Below are positions 7,559 to 15,337 of a stretch of 35,955 nucleotides of DNA, one piece after another (the first letter of the stretch is position 1; every line of letters begins with the position of its first letter). A program made the position numbers and the translations under genes. The stretch comes from CAVXFS01 sp049582805 (GTDB taxonomy: Bacteria; Pseudomonadota; Gammaproteobacteria; Burkholderiales; Gallionellaceae): assembly GCA_049582805.1 (NCBI GenBank), contig JBAUUR010000049.1:1-35955 (forward strand), written 5' to 3'. The notes under the pieces are model-generated. The model made no database searches, was not told the DNA's origin, and worked only from the letters and a program-made list of their open reading frames with translations.

Positions 7559-8808
7559 TCGGGCGGGGTCAGGTGGTAGATGCGGCGCACCATGTCGAGA
7601 AAGGCTTCGCGTTCGCTGGCATGCACATGGTTCAGTGCATGCGTCGGGGCATGCAGGAATTTGTTGGTCAGTCCATTGCTCAGCAATTCCAGTACCTGCG
7701 CCAGATCCTCGCCTTTGGCCAGCAGCCGCATGGCTTTTTCCACTTCATGGCGGCGATGGCGTTCGGCGTGATCCCGTAATGCGCGGATGGTGGGGACTAC
7801 TTCGCGCGATTCCAGCCACTGGATGAAGTTGGCCACGCTGGAATCAATGATGACCTCGGCTTCCTTGACCGCGCCTTGCCTTGCATCCAGGCCATCGCGC
7901 ACCACTTCTGCCAGATCGTCCACCGTGTACAGAAATACATCATCCAGTCCAGCCACCTCGGCCTCTACGTCGCGAGGGACAGCCAGATCTACAATAAACA
8001 GCGGACGATGCTTGCGCGCCTTGAGCGCGCTTTCAACCATGCCCTTGCCCAGGATAGGAAGCGGGCTTGCAGTGCAGGTCACGATGATGTCGTGGTGCGC
8101 CAGTTGCTCCGGCAGTTCGTTCAACGTAATGGCATTGCCATTTATGCGCCGCGCCAGGACTTGTGCGCGCTCCAGCGTGCGGTTGGCGACGGTGATGTGC
8201 CTGGGCGACCGCGCCGCGAAATGCACGGCATTCAGTTCTATCATTTCGCCCGCCCCGATGAACAGCACCTTCTGCTCGGAAATGCTGGGGAAAATGCGTT
8301 CAGCCAATTTTACTGCCGCCGCCGCCATGGAAATCAGGTTGGCGCCGATCTCGGTTTGCGTGCGCACATCCTTGGCCACCGAGAAGGTGCGCTGGAATAG
8401 CTTGTGCAACATAAAGCCCAGCGTTCCAGCCTGTTCCGCGTAGCGTACGGCCTGTTTCATCTGTCCCAGGATTTGCGGTTCACCCAATACCATTGAATCC
8501 AGTCCGCTGGCTACACGGAACGCATGCTTGACGGCCTGTTCGCGTGGCAAAGTGTATAGATAGGGCTCGATTTCCCGGGATTCCATCTGGTGGTAATGCG
8601 CCAGCCAGTTGACTATCCGGTCGGGATCCTGGGTGCTGCAGTACACCTCGGTGCGGTTGCAGGTGGACAGGATGGTCGCCTCCTTGGCAGAGCCGTGCTC
8701 GACCAGGTTGTGCAATGCCGGTTCCATTGACTCGACATCAAACGCAATCTGCTCGCGCACATTGAGGGGCGCGGTCTGATGGTTGATGCCAAATGCAAAT
8801 AACTGCAT
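7555..8808 (-). CDS. hemA: Glutamyl-tRNA reductase
   Basis: A 417-residue NADPH-dependent enzyme that reduces glutamyl-tRNA(Glu) to glutamate-1-semialdehyde, the first committed step of tetrapyrrole synthesis in the C5 pathway. From the ATG at 8808 (MQLFAFGINHQTAP) the catalytic cysteine in ATILSTCNRTEVY falls at position 50, as in Escherichia coli. The NADPH-binding segment VLFIGAGEMIELNAVHFAARSP and the C-terminal dimerisation helices are present. An ATG at 8823 would add MSFYD; neither start has a strong ribosome-binding site, and homologue alignment favours 8808. It is first in the hemA-prfA-prmC-grxD run, and other heme genes lie at 10.9-15.2 kb. Confidence 0.96.
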   Translation of the reverse strand: MQLFAFGINHQTAPLNVREQIAFDVESMEPALHNLVEHGSAKEATILSTCNRTEVYCSTQDPDRIVNWLAHYHQMESREIEPYLYTLPREQAVKHAFRVASGLDSMVLGEPQILGQMKQAVRYAEQAGTLGFMLHKLFQRTFSVAKDVRTQTEIGANLISMAAAAVKLAERIFPSISEQKVLFIGAGEMIELNAVHFAARSPRHITVANRTLERAQVLARRINGNAITLNELPEQLAHHDIIVTCTASPLPILGKGMVESALKARKHRPLFIVDLAVPRDVEAEVAGLDDVFLYTVDDLAEVVRDGLDARQGAVKEAEVIIDSSVANFIQWLESREVVPTIRALRDHAERHRRHEVEKAMRLLAKGEDLAQVLELLSNGLTNKFLHAPTHALNHVHASEREAFLDMVRRIYHLTPPE

Positions 8809-8835
8809 ATCGTAAAAACTCATGGATATTAGCTA

Positions 8836-8875
8836 GCGCGGAATTATAGTGGCAACCGCAATGGAATGCTATCAA
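8836..8875 (-). promoter_or_regulatory. Putative hemA promoter
   Basis: On the minus strand a perfect -10 hexamer TATAAT occupies 8843-8848, placing the transcript start near 8836 and giving a very short leader before hemA. No good -35 is present at 16-18 bp; TTGATA lies about 21 bp upstream, so strength or activator dependence is uncertain. Confidence 0.4.
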
Positions 8876-9007
8876 TAGCCAAGGGAAAGCAAGCCGGACG
8901 GTGGGAGCCCCGGTTCGGCAACTTGAGCGGCGTTGTGGCAATCCAACACGATTTTTGCGCGGAAGACCGCAAGGCATGACAGAGCGGCTGTTTCGCGTGC
9001 CGCCCCG

Positions 9008-9907
9008 TCAAATTTTGCAAGACTCAGGATTTGCAGAGCCGCTTCCTTTCGTTTCAGTCAGCGCGTCGTCCACCATTGGATAACGCAAAACCACTTTTAA
9101 TTCCTGTTTCATTCTCTGATTGGTCAGGCGTCGCGACTCGTTCATGAATGACCATAACGCGGGCGAGACGGTGCGCTCAACTTCTGCGCGCGGCAGGCGT
9201 GGTGGATGGGGTAAACCATAGGCATCCGCAACGGCATCAAAATATTCTCCCATCTTCAGCTCACTGTCGTCACTGGCGTTATATATGCGGTTGGGTCCGG
9301 CATGGTGCAGGGCCTTTACCACAATGGCCGCCAGGTCGTCGGCATGGATGTGATTGGTATAGCTATCTTCGCCCGCCACCATGGCTGGCGTCCCGGCCCG
9401 CAGGCGGTCGAGCGGCAGCCGGTCTGCGGCATAGATGCCGGGGACGCGCAGGATGCTGGCATGCACCTTGTTGCGCCTGGCCCATTGCCTGATCCGGTTT
9501 TCCGCATCCACACGTCGCCGCGCACGTGGTGTTTGCGGGTCAAGCGCATGTGTCTCGCTCACCTGGTCGCCGCCGCAATCGCCGTACACACCGCTGGTGC
9601 TGATGTAGATCAGGCGCCGGGGCGGGATGCCGCGCGACAGTGACGCAAGCAGATTGCGGGTGCGCAGATCCTTCAATCCGGCATTGCCGGGAGGAGCGAA
9701 ATGCAGTACGACGCGCGCCAGTCCGGCCAACCGATGCAGACTCCATGCATCGTCCAGATTGCCCGGCACAGGGATGATGCCGGCAGCGCGCAATGCCTGA
9801 TGGCGCGCGGGATTGCGCACCAGGCCGAACAATCGATAACATCCGCGCAAGAGCAGTGCTACCCGCAGGGCGATATCGCCGCAACCTATAATCAGAATCC
9901 TGTTCAT
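9008..9907 (-). CDS. Atypical SDR-family NAD(P)-binding protein (YeeZ-like epimerase/reductase)
   Basis: A 299-residue Rossmann-fold protein of the extended or atypical SDR group. MNRILIIGCGDIALRVA gives the dinucleotide-binding glycine-rich turn; LIYISTSGVYG is the conserved Ser/Thr strand; YTNHIHADDLAAIVVKAL is a typical NAD-dependent epimerase segment. Strand-end and C-terminal features resemble the YeeZ/YbjT-like family, whose substrates are generally not known. I chose ATG 9907, directly before the glycine-rich strand; an ATG at 9952 would run almost into the divergent reductase gene. No pathway link to the neighbours is evident. Confidence 0.8.
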   Translation of the reverse strand: MNRILIIGCGDIALRVALLLRGCYRLFGLVRNPARHQALRAAGIIPVPGNLDDAWSLHRLAGLARVVLHFAPPGNAGLKDLRTRNLLASLSRGIPPRRLIYISTSGVYGDCGGDQVSETHALDPQTPRARRRVDAENRIRQWARRNKVHASILRVPGIYAADRLPLDRLRAGTPAMVAGEDSYTNHIHADDLAAIVVKALHHAGPNRIYNASDDSELKMGEYFDAVADAYGLPHPPRLPRAEVERTVSPALWSFMNESRRLTNQRMKQELKVVLRYPMVDDALTETKGSGSANPESCKI

Positions 9908-9957
9908 GTTGCGATTATGCGTTAAAATCGCCGGCCTCGCGCTTGTGAACAACCGTC

Positions 9958-10959
9958 ATGACATTCAATACCATTATCAAGCCCAGCAATCACAGTTTTC
10001 CCATCGAGGCGGACGAAACCATACTCGAGGCGGGGTTGAAGCATGGCTATACCATACCCTATGGATGCCGCGACGGAGTATGCGGCGCGTGCAAGGGCAA
10101 GCTGCTGCAAGGTTCGGTCGACTACGGCAACCGTCAGATCAGCGCATTGAGCGATGCCGACCGGGCGGCTGGAATGGCTTTGTTCTGCAGCGCCATGCCG
10201 CAATCCGATCTGGTGATCGAATGCCGCGAAGTAAGCGCGGTCAAGGACATTATTGTGAAGTCACTGCCATGCCGCGTGCAGAAGATGGAGAGGCTGGCTG
10301 AGGATGTGATGGTGCTTTATCTGAAATTGCCGGCCAACGAACGCATGCTATTTCTGGCGGGGCAATATATAGATATCATGATGAAGGATGACAAGCCGCG
10401 CAGTTTCTCGCTGGCGAATGCGCCGCATGATGATGAGTTTCTGCAACTGCATATCCGCAACATTCCGGGCGGGGCATTTACCCATCATGTTTTCCATGAA
10501 ATGAAGGAAAGGGACATCCTGCGTGTCAAGGGGCCATTGGGAACTTTCTATTTGCGTGAGGATTCAGACAAACCCGTTTTGTTTGTTGCCAGCGGCACGG
10601 GTTTTGCACCGATCAAGGCCATCGTCGAACATGCGCTGCAGATTGGAATCAGGCGCCCGATGCACCTGTACTGGGGAGTGCGCAAACAGTCCGATCTTTA
10701 CATGTTGGACCGGGTGCGGGAGTGGCAGGCGCGCGGCATCAGGTTCACGCCGGTTGTGTCCGACGAGCCGTGGCAGGGGCGAAACGGATTCGTGCATCAG
10801 GCGGTAATGGAGGATTACGGCGACTTGTCCGGTTATCAGGTCTATGCCTGCGGCGCTCCGGTGGTGGTGGAAGCGGCCCATCGCGATTACACCACGCTGC
10901 GCAATTTGCCGGAAGAAGAGTTTTTCTCCGACGCGTTCACCTTCGTGCCCAAGAGTTGA
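9958..10959 (+). CDS. 2Fe-2S ferredoxin / FAD-NAD(P)H oxidoreductase (CDP-6-deoxy-glucoseen reductase-like)
   Basis: A 333-residue soluble electron-transfer flavoprotein. An N-terminal plant-type ferredoxin domain (about 1-92) has cluster ligands C37, C42, C45 and C77 (YGCRDGVCGACKG, LFCSAMP). The FAD-binding domain has the R-S-F-S motif at 148-151, and the NAD(P)H-binding domain has ASGTGFAPIKA and a YACGAP strand. This order matches AscD/RfbI-like reductases and the reductase parts of ring-hydroxylating oxygenases. Betaproteobacterial single copies like this one are often labelled CDP-6-deoxy-delta-3,4-glucoseen reductase, but no deoxysugar or oxygenase genes lie beside it, so its electron acceptor is unknown. 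Confidence 0.88.
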   Translation: MTFNTIIKPSNHSFPIEADETILEAGLKHGYTIPYGCRDGVCGACKGKLLQGSVDYGNRQISALSDADRAAGMALFCSAMPQSDLVIECREVSAVKDIIVKSLPCRVQKMERLAEDVMVLYLKLPANERMLFLAGQYIDIMMKDDKPRSFSLANAPHDDEFLQLHIRNIPGGAFTHHVFHEMKERDILRVKGPLGTFYLREDSDKPVLFVASGTGFAPIKAIVEHALQIGIRRPMHLYWGVRKQSDLYMLDRVREWQARGIRFTPVVSDEPWQGRNGFVHQAVMEDYGDLSGYQVYACGAPVVVEAAHRDYTTLRNLPEEEFFSDAFTFVPKS

Positions 10960-10986
10960 CGATTTGCCGAAGCCGAAACCAGTTGG

Positions 10987-12162
10987 TCACTCCCCTTCGA
11001 GTTCCATTGCCTTGCGGAAATAGCGGAAGGCATCATGCGGTTTCTGTAACATCTCCGCCAGCCTTCCAAGTTCCATGTAAGCCGTGCGGCAGGGATTGAT
11101 GCTGATGCTGGCGTCCAGGTAATTTTGCGCCTTGCCCCACAACTGCTGGTGCAGGCACAGTTTTCCCAAAGCCAGCAGCAATCCGGCATCTCTGGTATGG
11201 GACTGCAGCCAGCGCTCGGCCTGCTCGATCTGGCCGACCACATCGGCGGAGATGCAATCACCATACAGCAGGGTCAGGTCGCTGTCCCATTGCATCTTCA
11301 GGCTGTCGGAGATAATTTCCCGCGCAACTGCATGCTCACCCAGATGAATAAAGGCCTTGGCAGCTGCCGCGGCGATTTTGCTCTGCAGCCTGAATTCGGC
11401 GGGCACGCTTTTCCATGCATCCTTGAGTGCCGGACCGTTCTGTGCATCGGCCTGGATTTTTTTAAGCCAGGCTTGCTGGCGCATCTGTCCGGCTGTGATG
11501 GCGTCTATTGCATCGCGCTTTTCCAGCATGTTTACCACTTCCAGCGCCGCATCCCAGTTGTGCGCCTGTTGCAGCGCTCTCAGCTCCAGACGCAGGGCGC
11601 CGGCATGGTTGCGCACGCCGGATTCACGCAACTCCTGGAGGGCTTTCAGTGCCATCAGTGGCTGATATTGGTCCAGGCAGAACCTGGCAATGGTGATCAG
11701 GCGCATGGTTTTTTCGCTTTCTGGCCTGCCCTCTAGCGCAGAGATGTAGACATCGCGCCTGGCATAATCATGCAGCTTGTGTGCGGAGCGGGCCGCGATG
11801 ATGGCGTTCAGGCCATAGCTCTCGTCCAGTTCCATGGCTCGCTCCGCGGCTTTCTCGGCAAGCGCATAACGCTCTTCAAAAAAGGCGGAAAGCGCTTCAA
11901 GCATCGCGTTGCGGCCCTTTGCCCGAACACGCTCACTGCGAAACTCGCGCACGTATTCCGGCAGGCGCAACGCGGCGAAAGCCAGTCGCAATGCCAGATA
12001 GATCGCCACGAACAACACCAGCAAGGCAATCACGAAAAATGAAAGCGACATTCCGGCGCGGTACGGCGGGTAGACCAGCATTACGTAGCCGGGATTGTGC
12101 GCAGCCAGCGTCAGGGCCACGGCCAGCACGAATAATCCCAGCAGCCAAAACAGGAACTTCAT
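10987..12162 (-). CDS. hemY: HemY family inner-membrane TPR protein
   Basis: A 391-residue protein with two N-terminal membrane helices (about 2-20 and 40-60) joined by the conserved NPGYVMLVYPPYRAGMS loop, followed by a long alpha-helical region with TPR-like repeats (for example the repeats around ALKALQELRESG and AQNYLDASISINPCRTAYMELG). This is the proteobacterial HemY named from the hemCDXY operon; it is not protoporphyrinogen oxidase, and its precise role in heme synthesis is unsettled. Its start overlaps the hemX stop by 4 bp (12159-12162). It is the last gene of the operon; no clear terminator is visible before the convergent reductase gene. Confidence 0.92.
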   Translation of the reverse strand: MKFLFWLLGLFVLAVALTLAAHNPGYVMLVYPPYRAGMSLSFFVIALLVLFVAIYLALRLAFAALRLPEYVREFRSERVRAKGRNAMLEALSAFFEERYALAEKAAERAMELDESYGLNAIIAARSAHKLHDYARRDVYISALEGRPESEKTMRLITIARFCLDQYQPLMALKALQELRESGVRNHAGALRLELRALQQAHNWDAALEVVNMLEKRDAIDAITAGQMRQQAWLKKIQADAQNGPALKDAWKSVPAEFRLQSKIAAAAAKAFIHLGEHAVAREIISDSLKMQWDSDLTLLYGDCISADVVGQIEQAERWLQSHTRDAGLLLALGKLCLHQQLWGKAQNYLDASISINPCRTAYMELGRLAEMLQKPHDAFRYFRKAMELEGE

Positions 12163-13244
12163 GGGGAGGATTTTTCGTGCATGAGGCGGTAATTGCGCAC
12201 CGCGTCCAGACTGTCGCTGATATCCGGCAATTCAATCGTTATGTAGGATTTGCGCAGTTTTTGCAAAGTTGCGATGGCAGATGCGCGGTCACTGGAAGTT
12301 GGATCGAAATACAGCGAAATCCAGGACTGGGCGGCTTGCAGGTCATGATTGAAACTGGCCTCGTCGCGTTCCAGAAGCGCCAGCCGGGCGGACAACAGGC
12401 GCAGCTTCAGGTTCTCGCGCAGAAAGAATGATTGCGTGGGCGTGATCAGCGGCAACTCCGCTTGATGGGTATTTTCTATGAACAACAGGTGTCGGGCATC
12501 TTCCCATATTTCCCGCATCAGCTTTTGCCCGGGCAACTCGTTGGGGGGCGCGGGAGATGGCGAATTCTTGTTCTGCGGCGCCCGGATTTCATGGGCCAAA
12601 GGCAGGGTGTCCACCTGGGCGACAAGCTGGTCCAGGCTGGAATTGATCTCCGGAATATCCAGTTCAGGAAACGCACGTAACTTGTCGATGTCATGGCCAA
12701 TGATATTTCGCAGGCTGTTAAGGTTGGCGCGATTCATGCGGCCAAGATATGCATCCGCTTGCTGCATGGCGATCAGTGCAGCCTTGACATTGGCAGAGAG
12801 CTGCAATTGCTGCCCGGCGATAAGCAGCAGCTGTTCGACTTCGGAAAGCGTGTTTTCGTCCCGGCTGGCGGACAATTCCTGATACAAGGTTTCCAGCGCC
12901 ACGCGCTGGCTTTGCGATTCGGCAAAATGTGCTTCCAGCAGCGACTCTTTGGCGGCAAGCTCGCGTACGGTTTCCTGTTCCTGCTTCAGCAACGCGAGAT
13001 TGGCCTTGTTGTCCCCATCCATTTCCGCCATACGTTCGGCCAGTTCCTGGCGCATGTCGCCTAGCTGGTGATGTGCATCGAACCATTGCCAGAGAAACAC
13101 CAGCAAAACTACAGCCAGTGTCATTTGCGGGATGCTCATGCGTGCAATGATGCGCGCCACCGCATGGTGATGTGCAGCGGCGGGCTGCGCAGTTTCCGGC
13201 GCGGCAGACGGGCCTTGTTCCGAAGGTGGTGTTTGTTCGGTCAT
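12159..13244 (-). CDS. hemX: HemX family membrane protein
   Basis: A 361-residue protein with a short proline-rich cytoplasmic N-terminus, one membrane helix (about 45-60, TLAVVLLVFLWQWF), then a long coiled-coil-prone region and the HemX domain. HemX is often mislabelled uroporphyrinogen-III C-methyltransferase; it lacks that fold here and probably organises or regulates heme enzymes at the membrane. The frame stays open upstream to 13391, but that part is a run of SPVTCHL units encoded by a heptanucleotide array, so the ATG at 13244 (MTEQTPP) is the credible start. The ribosome-binding site is weak. It overlaps hemY by 4 bp. Confidence 0.9.
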   Translation of the reverse strand: MTEQTPPSEQGPSAAPETAQPAAAHHHAVARIIARMSIPQMTLAVVLLVFLWQWFDAHHQLGDMRQELAERMAEMDGDNKANLALLKQEQETVRELAAKESLLEAHFAESQSQRVALETLYQELSASRDENTLSEVEQLLLIAGQQLQLSANVKAALIAMQQADAYLGRMNRANLNSLRNIIGHDIDKLRAFPELDIPEINSSLDQLVAQVDTLPLAHEIRAPQNKNSPSPAPPNELPGQKLMREIWEDARHLLFIENTHQAELPLITPTQSFFLRENLKLRLLSARLALLERDEASFNHDLQAAQSWISLYFDPTSSDRASAIATLQKLRKSYITIELPDISDSLDAVRNYRLMHEKSSP

Positions 13245-13266
13245 GTTGAGTTTCAGGTAACGGATA

Positions 13267-13442
13267 ACAGGTGACAGGTGACAGGTGACAGGTGACAGGT
13301 GACAGGTGACAGGAGGCAGGATACAGGTAACAGATTTTTTGTGCCGGACGGCAGCCATGCAGTTTAAGCACAAATCTTCGCTACCCGGCACAACATTCTG
13401 TCACCTGTCACCTGCCACCTGCCTCCCGTTCCCTGCCTTCTG
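13267..13442. repeat. Opposed heptanucleotide arrays between hemD and hemX
   Basis: Six exact copies of ACAGGTG fill 13267-13308, with a seventh partial copy to 13313. About 85 bp away the complementary array runs 13401-13442 as heptads TCACCTG, TCACCTG, CCACCTG and then more degenerate units. The second array overlaps the 3' end of hemD, including its stop codon. The arms are complementary and could form a hairpin on either strand. Exact heptads can change number by slippage. Confidence 0.85.
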
Positions 13443-14198
13443 TCCTGCCCATGCTATCAAACTTGACAGCATCCCGTCATCTCCGCCCGCAGCCGTCACC
13501 ACGTCGCGCCAGCCCAGCCGATGCGCGGCTTCTGCAATGCGCGCATGCGGGACAAACAAAGGCAATGCGGCAAGCTTCTCACGCTCGGTGTTGTCTGACA
13601 TGTCCCACAAGTATCCCAGTGCCTCACTGCTGGTTACGGTGATGACGTCCGGTTTGGCGGCAAGCAATGCGGCAGTCTTCAGTTGAGGTTTTTTGCGCTG
13701 GTAGCATTCCGCATATTCCACCTTGGCGCCCCGCGCCTTCAGTGTGTCGCCTAACAATTCGCGTCCGCCGTCTCCACGAAAAATCACTATGCGCCAGCCC
13801 GCGACGTTTTGCAAAGCCGGCAAGGCAAGCAAGGCCTCGCTGTCGAATCGATCCTGTGGCGCGATGATTTCCTGCACGCCAAAATCGCGCAATGCCCTGG
13901 CGCTTCCCTGTCCAACCGTGGCTACCCGCAAGCTTGCGGGCAGCAGACCGCCGGCATTGATCGCGGCCATGCCATGCTGTACGGCATTGGGACTGATAAA
14001 AATGGCCAGATCGAACTCATGCAGGCGTGAGATCAGTGCGTGCAGGGATTGTGGATCGGCTGGCGGCCCGATTTCCAGCAACGGAAACAAAATGGCGTTG
14101 CCGCCAGCCTGCGCCAGGCATTGCGCCAGATGCGCGGCCTGCTGTTGCGGCCGGGTGACCGCGATGTTCAATCCGGTGAGAGGAAATGTGGGGGTCAT
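13401..14198 (-). CDS. hemD: Uroporphyrinogen-III synthase
   Basis: A 265-residue cytosolic enzyme that closes and inverts ring D of hydroxymethylbilane to give uroporphyrinogen III. The family is poorly conserved in sequence; landmarks seen are LNIAVTRPQQQAAHL at the N-terminus, AIFISPNAVQHG, VATVGQGSARAL, VIFRGDGGRELLGDTLKARGAKVEYAECYQR and VTVTSSEALGYL. ATG 14198 (MTPTFPL) is preferred to ATG 14222. The last 10-15 residues (GQKAGNGRQVAGDR) are encoded inside the heptanucleotide array, so the C-terminus has been rewritten by the repeat. It follows hemC on the minus strand by 83 bp. Confidence 0.93.
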   Translation of the reverse strand: MTPTFPLTGLNIAVTRPQQQAAHLAQCLAQAGGNAILFPLLEIGPPADPQSLHALISRLHEFDLAIFISPNAVQHGMAAINAGGLLPASLRVATVGQGSARALRDFGVQEIIAPQDRFDSEALLALPALQNVAGWRIVIFRGDGGRELLGDTLKARGAKVEYAECYQRKKPQLKTAALLAAKPDVITVTSSEALGYLWDMSDNTEREKLAALPLFVPHARIAEAAHRLGWRDVVTAAGGDDGMLSSLIAWAGQKAGNGRQVAGDR

Positions 14199-14281
14199 AA
14201 ATTCATTTGCCACAGAGGGCACAGAGTTGAAAACCGCGCGAAATTGCGGCGCTTTCTCTGTCGCTTGAATTATTTTTTAGT
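14199..14281. other. hemC-hemD spacer with a CACAGAG-type repeat
   Basis: The 83-bp spacer contains CCACAGAGGGCACAGAG (14210-14226), a word family often seen as dispersed intergenic repeats in proteobacteria. No gene or terminator is visible. Transcription from hemC into hemD is expected to continue. Confidence 0.35.
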
Positions 14282-15232
14282 TCACAAAGCCAATGCCGCA
14301 AGAATTTCGCCTGCGCCTTGTGCCAGCAGGTCTTTTGCAATCCTGTTGCCCAAGGTTTCCGGATCGCTCGCGCTGCCGGTGTGCTCCGCACGGATCAGGC
14401 GCGCGCCGTCGGGTGTCGCGACAAAGCCGCGCATGCGCAGCCGGTCGCCCACGACTTCGGCGAAGCCACCCAGCGGCACCTGGCAACTACCGGAGAGTGC
14501 GCGGCTCATGGCGCGTTCAGCCAGTACGCACGCGGCCGTGTCCGCGTGATGCAGTGGCGCCAGCACTCTGGCCAAGTCGGCGCGGTCGGCGCGGCATTCG
14601 ATACCCAGCGCGCCTTGTCCTACCGCGGGCAAGCTGTCATCGCTGGAAATGGTGTCGCGGATACGTGTGCTCAAGCCCAGCCGTTTCAATCCGGCTGCGG
14701 CCAGGATGATGGCGGCGTATCTGCCTTCATCCAGCTTGCGCAGGCGGGTCTGCACGTTGCCGCGCAGCGGCTCGATTTTCAGGTGGGGGAAACGCGCGCG
14801 CAATTGGCTCTCGCGGCGCAAACTGGACGTTCCCACCACGGAACCGGCAGGCAGTGCATGCAGATTCGCATGGTGATTGGAGACGAATGCATCGCGCGGA
14901 TCTTCACGCTCGCCGATGCAGGCCAGCATGAAACCGTCGGGCAGGTGCATCGGAACATCCTTAAGCGAATGCACGGCGATGTCGGCGCGACCATCTTCTA
15001 GAGCGGTTTCCAGTTCTTTCACGAACAGGCCCTTGCCACCGATCTTGGCTAAAGTGACGTCAAGGATCTGGTCGCCCTGCGTGGTCATGCCCAATATGTT
15101 GACGGAAGTTTCTGGGTATAATGCGCGCAAGCGATCCCTGATGAATTCTGCCTGCCACATTGCCAATGCGCTTTCGCGCGAGGCGATGACCAGTCTGGCC
15201 GGAGCAGTTTGCGCCTGAGGTGTCTGACTCAT
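14282..15232 (-). CDS. hemC: Hydroxymethylbilane synthase (porphobilinogen deaminase)
   Basis: A 316-residue cytosolic enzyme that polymerises four porphobilinogens into hydroxymethylbilane. The dipyrromethane cofactor cysteine is C250 in ALSGSCQVPLGGFAE. Other landmarks are IASRESALAMWQAEFIRDRL, LAKIGGKGLFVKELE, HSLKDVPMHLPDGF, VGTSSLRRESQLRA and LRGNVQTRLRKLD. The frame stays open far upstream across the ppc start region, but ATG 15232 (MSQTPQ) has AGGA 6 bases before it and gives the family length. It heads the hemC-hemD-hemX-hemY run and is divergent from ppc with about 105 bp between, a conserved betaproteobacterial arrangement. Confidence 0.97.
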   Translation of the reverse strand: MSQTPQAQTAPARLVIASRESALAMWQAEFIRDRLRALYPETSVNILGMTTQGDQILDVTLAKIGGKGLFVKELETALEDGRADIAVHSLKDVPMHLPDGFMLACIGEREDPRDAFVSNHHANLHALPAGSVVGTSSLRRESQLRARFPHLKIEPLRGNVQTRLRKLDEGRYAAIILAAAGLKRLGLSTRIRDTISSDDSLPAVGQGALGIECRADRADLARVLAPLHHADTAACVLAERAMSRALSGSCQVPLGGFAEVVGDRLRMRGFVATPDGARLIRAEHTGSASDPETLGNRIAKDLLAQGAGEILAALAL

Positions 15233-15337
15233 TGGTTTTCCTGAGGTTCTGTTGAATAATGCTGTTTGCGCCGCAATTCTAGCATGAGGCGATTGCGCGC
15301 GCGTTACACCTGCTGATCTACTGGAACAACAAACGTG

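Noticed and set aside
13267..13313. Heptad array considered as a CRISPR
   Set aside because: Units are 7 bp with no spacers; it is a simple tandem repeat and no cas genes are present.
13245..13391. N-terminal extension of HemX with SPVTCHL repeats
   Set aside because: It is only translation of the heptanucleotide array; HemX homology begins at the ATG at 13244.
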